A stretch of DNA of 64,000 nt. Origin: Acanthococcus lagerstroemiae. Its lineage: Eukaryota > Arthropoda > Insecta > Hemiptera > Eriococcidae. The stretch lies in NCBI GenBank assembly GCA_031841125.1, contig CM063113.1, positions 28,231,312 to 28,295,311 of the forward strand, read 5' to 3'. The position numbers were made by a program, and so were the translations under genes. Within the stretch, counting starts at the first letter, position 1; each line of letters starts with the position of its first letter. Under the pieces are notes generated by a model. That model had not been told where the DNA came from. It saw only the letters and a list, made by a program, of their open reading frames with translations, and did no database searches. Positions 48,072-58,800 of the stretch are shown in pieces.

Positions 48072-48612
48072 TTAGATTCGTCGATCCGTATAATGTATGG
48101 TCTGGTTTCTGGTGATCGGTTCAATAGCCACGTTGATGAGCGGAACGACTAACAACTTCCCGCTACGTACTTCACGTAACTGTGAAAGGAAAAAGAATGG
48201 ATTATTTTGAAGAGTTGTGGCTTGTGGCGCATTTTTAAGGACGCTGAGGAGAGAAGAAAGAAGAGTGATATGACGAAAAATCCTTGAAAATATCAGCCAG
48301 ATGATTTTCTTGCAAAAGGGCAAAAGTCAAAAAAGTTAACTGCAAATAATCAGAAAAATCATTTTCATCAAAAAGCCCTAAACTTCTGAAAAATTTGAGT
48401 ACTTTTTCTAGGTCGTTTCTAGTGCATATAGTATCACTTCTTACTAGCGAACCTAGTGAAGAATTCTTTAATAATTTTTTATTAGGGCGATTAGCTTATC
48501 ACTTACCATGTTATCTCGCATTATCAGGATTCTATCAGGGTCAGGACTGAAACTGCTAGTCCGGTAATGCATATGATGCAACTGTTCAATTTTTAGATAT
48601 TTCTTGTCGGTT
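48072..48612 (-). CDS. Unidentified protein, two linked C-terminal exons
   Basis: A minus-strand exon 48507-48612 (acceptor TTTCTAATAG, donor AACATG before GTAAGTG) reads TDKKYLKIEQLHHMHYRTSS then FSPDPDRILIMRDNM. It splices in phase to 48072-48179 (acceptor TTTCACAG), which reads LREVRSGKLLVVPLINVAIE then PITRNQTIHYTDRRI and a stop. The combined 70-residue tail is coherent, mixed-charge and has no stops across the join. I do not recognise the family and did not find the upstream exon or start, which would have to overlap the VPS26C 5' region. It could also be chance. Confidence 0.4.
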
Positions 48613-48891
48613 CTATTAGAAATAGTATTGTGTAAGTATTAGAGGGTCCCATCTGTTCGCGAATCGTCATGCAATGAGATTAAAAAATTCGTATGATCTC
48701 TGAAAGAACGCTGATCAACAAGTAAGAAACCGTCCACCGCCCTAACAGTATTCTATTTGCTAGTACATTCCTGCCTGCACAGTGTATCTTCCGAAGAAGA
48801 TACTGTGTAAATTCGCAACTTAAACGCCGATGTTCATCTGCCTGATAGAAACCCTATACACATTCGTACGTATTTGATTACATCGTGAACT

Positions 48892-50509
48892 ATGGCTGTC
48901 CAAATAGACATCCGCGTTAAACGCGCGAACAAAGTTTATAGTCAAGGTGTAAGTATTCATTGGTGTGCTGTAATGCTCATAATATTGATAGGTACGAGAA
49001 TGAACGGTTATGTTTGTAGGAATCTATCAAAGGGGTACTTTGTCTGGACTCACCTACCGACTACAAACACGATGGTATCACTCTGACAATGGATGGAATG
49101 GTGAATCTAACCATAAGTCCGAAGAATGTTGGTGTTTTCGATGCGTTCTACAATTCTGTCAAAGTAATATTAAAATCGATACTTCCGGTTCTTATTCGTC
49201 GAATTTGCGAAACTGTTATATTTATTTGTATTCTTCAGCCGATGCAGTTAACCTATGCGGTAGTGGAAATAGCCTCTGGCAGCAAAATGCCAGCTGGTGT
49301 CACAGAAATACCTTTTGAAATTCCGTTACAGCCACGACAAAATCGAGTACTCTATGAGACCTACCACGGTGTGTTCATAAATATTCACTATAAGCTTAAA
49401 TGTGATATCAAACGGAGTTTTTTAGCAAAGGATATCTCGAAAGAAATGGAGTTCGTTGTTGAATATGGTGTAAGTATATTTCCCTCACTCCCAAAACAGT
49501 ATCCGCAGTTCGATATCAAATTTAAGGTGCTGTGTTTTTTCATGGCAGCGAGGAAATATACAAGATGTGTCGCTGCTAAATAAGATGAAAAACAGCAAGG
49601 TAAATTTCAGAATAACACCGGAAACTCTTCGCGCTTCACATCCTCATTACGACGGACCCATTCCTCATTTCAATATAGAAGGAGTTTTACATTCGACAGT
49701 CTGCGAAATTACGGCACCATTTACTGGAGAGGTAATCCTCAGAATTACATCGCGCGTTGTAAAAAATACGTTCATACGCTGGAAGGATTACGTTCATGTT
49801 TCTGTTATAGCTACTACTGACGGAGAAGCTTGCCACTATTAAGTCGATAGAACTGCAGTTGGTCAGAGTTGAAACTTGCGGATGTGCTGAGGGCTATGCT
49901 CGAGAATGTAATTATCATGGCGAATATTTACCATATAACAATTAGTGGGCTTATCCCCTAGTCGCTTCTTGCCTCGTTTGTTGCCTGGTTCCAAATCCGT
50001 CCATTCAGCTGCCTAGTGCCTATCACCTGTCAAATTGAATTCATGCTGGGATGATGAAAGCCAGAGACATGAGATACCAAGAGCGTAAAAGACATTCCTA
50101 GACATTTTACGGCCACACCTCGTCGGCGACAGCCAGCCAGTCTATTTGTTGTCTGTTTGCGAGACTGACTGGTTGGTTACTCACTAACTAGTTAGTTACC
50201 TAGCCAGTTAACTATTGGTTAACTCGTAAGCTATTTGTCTTAATCATGTAGTTTTTTGGGGGAAGAGGGGAGGGATGTGGAGAAATGATAACAAAGGTCA
50301 GATTTGTAGATTGTAGTGTATTAAGAAATAAGTGAGTTGACCTTTTCTAAAAGTGATCATGGTAAAATCCGAAAATTTGTAGGAAATCGGGAAAAACTGT
50401 TAGTTGACCATGATAAGTTTTGGAAATGGAAAATCATTTTCCCATAGGCAGGAGCAACACAGACCATGATGAGCTTTAAAGAGGAGCGTCAGTTCTTATT
50501 CAAATACTT

Positions 50510-50553
<44 letters not shown>

Positions 50554-50979
50554 AAACCACCACTTAGCGCTTGGAATTCTCTACAGTGGTGCTAAAAAGT
50601 GAAAATCGAAATTCGCTTACCATGATCACTTTCGGAAAAGGTCGACTCAAGTTTTCGTCTTTTTACGTGAACTTATTGTTACAGCCACCGAAATACAAAA
50701 TATCCAGCTTGTCGAAGGAGATCTGTCAACCAACGTGAAAATTCCAATTTATATGATTTTCCCCAGACTTTTCTCATGTCCAACTCTCATCACTACCAAC
50801 TTCAAAATTGGTTTGTAGTGTTTAGTTTTGATGATTGAACTGTGAACTGCCCGATTATGGTACTCGTGTATTATTTGTCTTCATTTCTTGTTGCAGAATT
50901 CGAAATTAATCTCGTCATCATTTTTGCGGATAAGCACCTGGTCACCGAAAATTTCCCAATTATCTTAATACGGCAGTAA
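48892..50979 (+). CDS. VPS26C: VPS26C (DSCR3), Retriever complex arrestin-like subunit
   Basis: Exons: 48892-48948, 49020-49163, 49239-49469, 49549-49731, 49811-49907, 50685-50810, 50897-50979; 921 nt in one frame, 306 aa (human about 297). The start MAVQIDIRVKRANKVYSQG aligns with the conserved DIKIKRANKVY start. Further landmarks are NVGVFDAFYNSVK, NRVLYETYHGVFINIHYKLK, CDIKRSFLAKDISKEMEF, FRITPETL, IELQLVRVETCGCAEGYARE, TEIQNIQLVEGD, IPIYMIFPRLFSCPTL and the end LVTENFPIILIRQ. Known: VPS26C joins VPS35L and VPS29 in Retriever, part of the Commander assembly that recycles membrane cargo from endosomes. All introns use GT-AG; the donor closing exon 5 (GAATGTAATT) is weak. A MITE lies in intron 5. 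Confidence 0.95.
50333..50650. mobile_element. MITE in VPS26C intron 5, containing a 36-T run
   Basis: The left arm (50333-50366) begins GAGTTGACCTTTTC and continues AAAGTGATCATGGTAA; the right arm on the minus strand (50650-50617) begins GAGTCGACCTTTTCCG and continues AAAGTGATCATGGTAA. The uninterrupted T-run at 50513-50548 lies within. No ORF. Confidence 0.72.
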
Positions 50980-51654
50980 ACGCTCACGAAAATAATTTTG
51001 AAAATATTGTTTTTACCAAGTCTTGCATGTTTTATACCAGTAATTTGCTTACGTTTTTTTCTTTAATTGGAATAACTTTCATCTTCAAATATTTTTGTCA
51101 TTCTTCCGTGAAGAAGTATTAAACGTTACGTTTCTCATTTGAGATTTCTTCGCTGAAAATTGTCGGCAACTATATTGCGGTTTTTATGGTAGAAGGAAGC
51201 TTTCAGATGTTACCAATATCGCATGAGTGAGTACTACGAAAGATGGAGGGTTTGCTAGGGAATCGAGTATGTTTTTAAGATATTTCGCTTTCCGTTTTCA
51301 GGATTCGAAATTTTGTATGATTCGTTAAACAGTACTGGTCTTGAGGAATTTGTTTCATAATGCCATAAAATCTGAAACAAGATCCGAATTTTGCCGCAAA
51401 GGTTAGAAATTGAAATTAACATGTTTGCGTTTGAAGTGGGAACAATAGAAAATTAAGTCGTAAAGTCGACCAATAAAAGAAGAAATTGATTGAAAGTTGA
51501 AAGGCTAAAGTTTCTACTATTTGACCATCCAGACCCCGACAAAATAATATGAAGGAGAACATTCAATCCTCCATTCAATGAGTGTCAGGTCTTCTCTAGT
51601 CGCCACAAATTTCAATTTCATGGATCCCTACGAAAGAACGAGAAAAATAAGGCG
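50980..51654. other. Intergenic spacer after VPS26C
   Basis: Contains the VPS26C 3' UTR; no exon or repeat arm was recognised. An AATAAA-like string near 51473 is a weak poly(A) candidate. Confidence 0.35.
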
Positions 51655-51662
51655 GACGTGGT

Positions 51663-52111
51663 CAGAGCCTTGGAGCATGCTCAATTTACTGTTGCTCCGC
51701 TCCGGCACCCTTTTTTGGCTCCCTTCCGAGGTGTTAAAAATTTGTTGCTCCGCTCCGGGTGTTCCAAATTTTTTTGCTCCACTCCCGGTGTTTCAATTTT
51801 TTTGCTCCGCTTCGTGCTCCGCTCCAAGGAGTCAAAAAAAGCTTGCTCCGGTGCTCCGCTCCAGGGCCTTGGAGCAAGTCCAATTTACTGTAGCTCCGCT
51901 CCAGAGCTTCGCTCCGGTACCCAATCTTTTTACTCCGCTCCTTTTGCTCCGCTTCGAGGGGTCAAAAATTTGTTGCTCCGCTCCGAGTGTGTTACATTTT
52001 TTGGTCTACTCCGTGCTCCGTTCCGAGTGTTTCAGATTTTTTCGCTCCGCTCCGAGGAGTCAAAAAAGGCTTGCTCCGGTGCTCCGAGCTTCGCTCCGCT
52101 CCAAGGCCCTG
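51663..52111. mobile_element. hAT-like non-autonomous element with GCTCCGCTCC-repeat core
   Basis: Left end CAGAGCCTTGGAGCATGC, right end on the minus strand CAGGGCCTTGGAGCGGAGCG. A perfect 8-bp duplication GACGTGGT flanks it (51655-51662 and 52112-52119). The interior repeats GCTCCGCTCCGG, GTCAAAAA and TTTTTTGCTCCGC, and an internal copy of the left end (CAGGGCCTTGGAGCAAG, near 51871) suggests two tandem half-units of about 210 bp. Overlapping 196- and 155-codon open frames are by-products of this repeat. Confidence 0.9.
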
Positions 52112-52581
52112 GACGTGGTACATGACATCTTTCATCGTTTCATCGCTTTGAGAACTGAGAATGAATAATGAATTTAGTATTTATATTTTTTGTCAAAGTC
52201 TATCGTCAGAAACTTTTATTCTCTCCCAAATTAGAAGGGTGACTGTATGCCTTCGGAAACGTCTTGGGAAAGGGACTTAAAATCACATTTCCAGTAGGTC
52301 TCTTTCCAGAAAGTTGAAAAATGAATCCTCTGGTGGCTAAAAAAGTAACTATATTACAAACAAATAACAAAATCAATTTTCGTGATTAGATTAGACAATT
52401 AGACTGATTAGATATTGGAAATTTGGAATATTGGAAATCGCAGTGCAAGGATAAATTTGTTGTTGTTGATGATTTTATTTTATTAATCGTAAACCGTGCT
52501 CTTCATTTCCATTCAACCTGGTCCAATCTAGGCCTCACTGTGTGATGACCACTTCACAGCTGTAACACCAGTATAAGAAAA

Positions 52582-55530
52582 ATGGTTCAGCTCGGTTTTG
52601 TCGACGAACCCATCACCGAACTCTACGCCGACAAAGTTGATTACACCACTAATAAATTAGGAGGTTTTCCAGTAAGTCTGCCATGTTATACAGTCCTATT
52701 ATCTATTTACTACTTTTGTTTCGATTTCGTTAAACCCGGGCTTGTGGTATTTGAACAGATTTCAAAACACCAATACTCGTGTTTTCTTTCAGGACTGGAT
52801 ACATGCTGAGAATGCAAAGAAAAAAATAACCTGTAATGTCTGCGGATCGGTGACACCGTTATTGTTACAAATCTATGCGCCTGTTAAGGAACGGATGCAG
52901 TATCATAGAACCTTATACGTATTTGCATGTATAAATCCAAACTGTTGGGGCAATCCGAAGAGGTACGTTTTACGTGCTGAATTTTCTCATACACGTTGGT
53001 TGGCTTATACCAGACTCGATAACGTTATTCAGTGCTATGGTATCGCGAACGTTGATAGAACCCAAAAATGAATAGAGAATTGGCAGGTTGGAGACATCTA
53101 TTTATACGTGGATTCCACATGTCTGAAATACATTTCCTTTCAGTTGCTAGCTAATGTTCGATCAGTCAAAATCATCTTGCTTTCTGTGTTGCAGTTGGAA
53201 ATGCCTTAAAAATCAACTTCTAGTCGAAGAAAAACTTCCAGATTCGTCTATTTCGACTTTCCCAACGGAAGACTGGGGTTTGGATGCGAATAACTGGGAC
53301 TGCGACGATCCGACCAATTCGTGTCAGGCATCATCGTATTCCGTTGACGAAGCCGCATCGTTGATCAACAGAGTCTCTATTGACGAGGAGAATGCTAACG
53401 AAGTGCCTGATGTTGCATTCATCGAAGCCAAAAACTGCATTCCTACTGCTGAAATAGAGCCCGAAGAAGATGAACCAATCACGGTCGACTCTCCTGTAAT
53501 TCCCAATTGCAATTTGATCAGTTTGTTAAAGCAGAAACCGTCATCGCCGAAGGTAGGATCTTCAGTATGTATGACTGGTATTCGGTTCTTGAAATCATTC
53601 AGCTGGATAGAGAATATTTTGTAATTCAAATAGTCCAATTTGTAACCCCTGGGTCTGAAAAACAGTAATGAACAAAGCCAAAAGAAATTCTGAGAGGTGT
53701 TCGAAAGAATCTTTCGTTCAAAGTAAGATGATGGTAGAGAGTACTGAAGAAAGAGAGTTCTATAATAGTTAGGTTCCAAAACAGTGTCGTTTTCATGAAG
53801 TTTCATTACGTGATGGTAGAGACTCATTACAAGAAGAATCTACGAGCTTTCAACCTTTCACCTTTTCTAATACGTGTCGGTATTGATGTATAGAAGAAAA
53901 CCGCTACAAGCGCTAGTTGATTGCCCTTTCCAAATTTGATTACATTAGATGTGTAATTTTTTGTATGAAAACGTAACTAGATTCATGTTTGTGCAGACGA
54001 ACAACGCTAACATGTATTTCATGCCATCGTTCATCTTCGCCACCGATGAGAAAGTCGACAAAGATCCTCTTACCGAGCACGTTCAAAATCTGCTATCTGA
54101 GTACACAAGAAACAGCGATAATCGAAATAGCTTGAAAATCACCAACAACGTGAATGTTGTATCTCAGCAGTCAGATGAGAAATACGAAAAGAGTCGACCT
54201 CCACACGGGGATAAACTATTTCACACATTCCTATCGCGAATCAAAGCCAATCCCGAGCAAATCATGAGGTTGGTATCAGTCAGCTAGTTTTTGGTGCACC
54301 GGTCTCTCCCAAGATTAGCTTTGACGTTTTGATGTGTAAGTGCTAAATTGGAATCGATTCGATGATCAATGTACTCCCATTTCTACAACGGGCTTTATGT
54401 TACCTATTATAATGTATAATTTCTGCTACCGTCTACTGGGGTAATATCGGACGCTGGTGGTAATATTGGCCACGCATAGCTTGCTTACCAATAACTATAC
54501 TAGCGCTCCTACTACAAGTCATGAGTAGCCAATATTACCCCCCCTGTGTCTTATATTGCCCCAATTGATTATTGATAACGATACTAGCGCTCCTACTAGT
54601 CATAAGTGGCCGATATTACCGCCAATGTCCAATATCACCCCAGTTGACGATAGGTAACAGAGATAAGTACTGTTTGATCATGAATTCCTTTATAATCCCA
54701 AACAGTTGGGTTTCGCTACTCTTCTTATGGAAAAAAAATGCCGGACAGGTTGTCTGCCTGAAATGCAAATGATTACAGGGGCAGGTGTGTTACCCCACGT
54801 TCTAGACCGGTCGCCAGTCCGCGAAAAAACAGAAGGAAATGCAGGTAGAACTAAAAACTAATTCTACTGCCCTGCCGCCGGAGGAACACTCCAGAATTTG
54901 AAGCAGGACAGACACGGAGAAACCCAGCGAAAATGACTGGCAGACTGAGCGAAAATGACTGGCAGACTGGATCGAAATAAATTAAGCGAGAAATGGCGAA
55001 GGATTTTGGCCACAAAGCAGTCCTTGTTCTCCTGCAATTGTTATTCTTTTAATAGCTTCTTATGGACTACTACTGATACTGGTTGGTATTCATGAGAATC
55101 CACGATCAATAATACACAGAAATGGAAAAATGATTACCCAATGTTGATAAATCATGAATCATGTCACATCCTAGTCTACCTAGTTTTTTGAACATGACTG
55201 TTTATGAGCATTCTTCAACGTATTTCCGTACAACTCGACGTGGCACTGATTCCAGTACTTCGATTTTCTTTTAGATACAGTCGCACCAACACCGCTCCAT
55301 TGTTTCTTTACACCGAATCTGAAATGCCTGTCAAATGTCAACACTGCTGTAGTGAACTCATCTTCGAAGTGCAGATTCTACCGACCGTTATCAACTACCT
55401 AAAACTGCCAGACGACAAACGCAACCACCGAGATCACCTCGAATTCGGCTCTGCTTTCGTGTACACATGCAAAGCTAGCTGCGACAAGTCGGAAGAAGAA
55501 CACGTCATCGTCCAATTCGAACAATTTTAA
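52582..55530 (+). CDS. PDCD2L: PDCD2-like protein (PDCD2L)
   Basis: Exons: 52582-52671, 52793-52962, 53195-53552, 53997-54268, 55275-55530; 1,146 nt, 381 aa (human about 358). The start MVQLGFVDEPITELYADK precedes NKLGGFPDW, matching the family's KLGG(I/F)P. Landmarks are ITCNVCGSVTPLLLQIYAPV, LYVFACINPNCW, an acidic middle (EDWGLDANNWDCDDP, EPEEDEPITV), then SDEKYEKSRPPHGDKLFHTF, IMRYSRTNTAPLFLY, VKCQHCCSELIFEVQILPT and VYTCKASCDKSEEEHVIVQF. Paired cysteines fit zinc binding in the N- and C-terminal domains. Known: PDCD2 and PDCD2L act as dedicated partners of ribosomal protein uS5 during 40S subunit assembly. PDCD2L rather than PDCD2 is chosen because there is no MYND finger and the spacing fits. 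A 218-bp MITE lies in intron 4. Confidence 0.94.
54431..54648. mobile_element. MITE with ACTGGGGTAATATCGGAC ends
   Basis: The left end GTCTACTGGGGTAATATCGG and, from the right on the minus strand, GTCAACTGGGGTGATATTGG. Subterminal blocks GGTAATATTGGCCAC and GGTAATATCGGCCAC are also inverted. A directly repeated ACTAGCGCTCCTACTA lies in the centre. No ORF. Confidence 0.75.
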
Positions 55531-55627
55531 TTTCGCACGCGTGGCCTTAGTTCGCAAGACGAAAATTCTCTTTGGTCTTTCACCTAGCATTCGATTGATC
55601 TCTTTGTGCCTAGTTTACCAGTTTGCT

Positions 55628-55633
55628 TTTATT
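55628..55633 (-). terminator. Poly(A) signal candidate for SLC29A3
   Basis: TTTATT on the plus strand is AATAAA on the minus strand, about 200 nt past the transporter stop codon. Using it would place the transporter 3' end inside the PDCD2L 3' UTR. Confidence 0.45.
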
Positions 55634-55669
55634 GTTAGTACCCTCGCTTGTAGACAGTCTACAGAAAAT

Positions 55670-55675
55670 AATAAA
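55670..55675 (+). terminator. Poly(A) signal candidate for PDCD2L
   Basis: AATAAA lies 140 nt after the PDCD2L stop codon in an A/T-rich stretch. It is the first canonical signal downstream. Confidence 0.6.
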
Positions 55676-55833
55676 AATATATTATAAAAAGTTAACATAA
55701 AATAATTAAAAATACGAGAGCACGTAAGATTATTGCAGCAATGATGCAGAGATCTGGCCCAGGTAGTGCGATCAGCTTGCGAATGTAATACCGAATTCCC
55801 AAGTAATCGCACGTAGTCCGTCGAAGAGAAAAA

Positions 55834-58800
55834 TCACAGCATATTGATAAGAGGGAAACTGAGCATGGATCCGATTGATAACGAGGCACCAAGCCAGGTG
55901 ACCAACATTGTCGATGATACTTCTTGCTCGTGGTTGAGCACGCATCTGCAATCAAGGAACGGGGTTAGAGTATCGCGAGCTCAAAACTACAGCAAAGGAT
56001 TTAGTGAGGCCTGGTCTCTTATCGGGTGAAAACATTTCCTCCTCCCCACCCCTGAAAAACGTTTGAACGTATTACCAACTTTCAGATAGAAGGTGTCGAA
56101 TCGACTGTCGAAATAAGGTACATTAAAATCTGGTCCAGTTAAGAAACATAATTTGCAACCCGCAACACACATTGATAATGGGCATTTTGAAGTTGGAGGG
56201 GAAGAACGAGTTCAAGAACACGTTAGCGCCGTGAAAAAAATTATGTTCCTTAATTGGACCAGACTTTAGGTCACTGGCTAATTTTGAATATCCCATGCCC
56301 ATCAGTTCTTTGCTCCGGTTCTGGATTTAGTCATAAAATCGACATTACCTCAATTTTACTTTAAAATTCGAGCACAATATTGAAAAAAGGAGTTTCTTAA
56401 GTCGATGATTTCGAATACTGCATTCGATTCTTTATTTAACTTCGATTAGAAAACTTCAAACCTGAAATTCCACCCATCAAGTGAGAGGAATTGATTGTCA
56501 TGGAAAACTGTACGATCATCGAAATGAACGTTTTTTTGGTCGCCGATTTCGAATATTTCATCTGATTTTCGATCTGACTTCAAATGGACGAGTGATTCGG
56601 GCTTGAAGAATCGAGTTGAGTGAGACATATAGAATCAAATGCCTACTTTTCCATTTCCTCAACTTTACACTAAAATGCAGAAATCTACAGAAACTTCCGA
56701 ATTCTAGTATCTCAAAATATCTCTGATATTTTGATCGTCAAAGCCAAGTCAATTTTCTCCATCTGGTTGGGTGATTATGGGATTCCAAACGGGACGCGGT
56801 CGGAAATTCAATGCAATATTCGAAATCCACAAAAAGCTCTGAAGCTGATAACTCCTTTCAATTTTTAAGCCAAATCGATTCATTTGAAGGGTGAAATTTG
56901 GATTTTCGAGTTCAAAGCGGGGCTAAATCGAAAGCAATACTTGAAATCAGCGACCAAAATTCCCTACTTCAATTCTTCGTTCCATTTTCAAAGTTTAAGA
57001 CAAGCCCCCTTTGAATGGCACGACGAATTTTGGCATCAAATCAATAATCTGATAAGATATTCGAAATCAGCGACTCAAAATACCTTGCAATTATTCACGT
57101 CAAGTTAATTTCGTTCATTTGAAAAATGAAGTTTCGATTTTGAAGTATCATCAAGATTCCATAAAAAATCGACAGTAATACTCAAAATCAGCGAATTAAA
57201 ACTTCTCATGAGCATTTCGATACAGTTTGATTTCCAAAGCCGAAGTCAATTTCGCTTTTGTGAGAGTCTAGGGCCCAAATCAGGATCAGATAGACAATTT
57301 GGTGAGTTATTCTAGAATAGTGACCTCAAAAACTACTATTCCGATACTCGAAGCTGGCGGCACCATCAAGCTCCTGGGAAGCAAACGTTTTTTTATCCCC
57401 CTCCTCCCTCAAAAGAACAGACTTTGCCCTTTCGAAATCATTTCCCATTCCCTCTTGATCCAACCTACCAATCGAAAAATTGCCAATTTCTGAAACACCC
57501 TGTATGTTGGATGATACCACATGTAATGTAACATCGAGCATATCCAGAGACCAGAGATTAGCACACATGCAAGGGCAACAATTTAGGAGACGGATTACTT
57601 TCAACGCTACATTCCAGTAATACCAACTGAAACTACTCACCCAGGAAGTAAAATGAATGTCATGTTAGCAAGGTAGCCGTTGGATAAGGCTAACGTAATT
57701 ATGATAGCGGTATAAATCCAGTCTGAATTTATCAGAACTGGCAGATGGTGTCGGGGTTGAGCATTGCAGAACATCAGCAGAGGGATGAACAGAAAGCGTA
57801 GCACGCTAAACCACACCAACAGCACTCCTTTGGGCTGAAAACAAACTCATACGTTAGAATTCGGCGCGAACAGCGAGCAAGTCGAATCAAATAAGAATTG
57901 AGGGTACGAACTCGCTGAATTATGCCGGCGAGAAGTCGACCGGTATATTCGCAGCAACAGTATAACAGGTACGTGATGACAGGAACGAAGTACTTCTCTG
58001 TAACGCAAAAGATCAGAATTTATTTGTCGACGAGGTCTTTCCTACTCTAACTCAAGTCCGGAGTAGTAGACGAGTATCAGTCAAGCCCTGCTCTCCAATT
58101 CACTTACCATTCCACGCGGACGGAACTCCTGTGTATTCTGAAACAACTAGAACTGCTATAGCCGGGTAAATTGATGCTGTAACGATGTAACAGAAAAACA
58201 AGCTGACTGACGGAATCCATATCTGAAGAGAAAACATTATGATCAGCATACACTTCCCTCCCTTATCAAATAGTGAACTGAGAACGTAAAAACGGTTTAC
58301 TTTTTTCTGGACTGTCAGATAATCAACTGAATCCGATGAAATGCTCGCCTCAGAACCCAATCTGCGATACTGGATTGATCCACTGGTTTCTTTGAAATCG
58401 TAAGCGTAATAATTGAAGAAACTCTACGATTTAAACATTCAGTTATAATCAGAATGCTCATTCCAACACCCTTATACCCATATTTGAACTTACAGTTTGC
58501 TTAATCGCGAGGTAGCCTAAGAACGATGCCATGATAGTCATGTCCGCGAATGTGAAGTACAGAAAGGTACTCTGCGTCGGCGAGGTATTCACGCACAAGG
58601 TGACGATCAAAGCGATGGATGCGAATATTCCGGACAAAGACTGTCCCGACGAGAAGGCTGATAGATATGAAACCGGAAACTTCATAATTATACCGCACAA
58701 CGCGGCTTGAAGCATCGCCGTGGACACTGCAACAGAGAGAGAATTTTAAATACCAGTTCACTCAACGGGCCATTCGAAAACGTTAATACTCACTGTTCAG

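Noticed and set aside
51578..52168. Open frames of 196 and 155 codons on the plus strand, the longest in the window
   Set aside because: They lie in the GCTCCGCTCC-repeat core of a hAT-like element, run through both of its ends and translate to low-complexity repeats in two frames.
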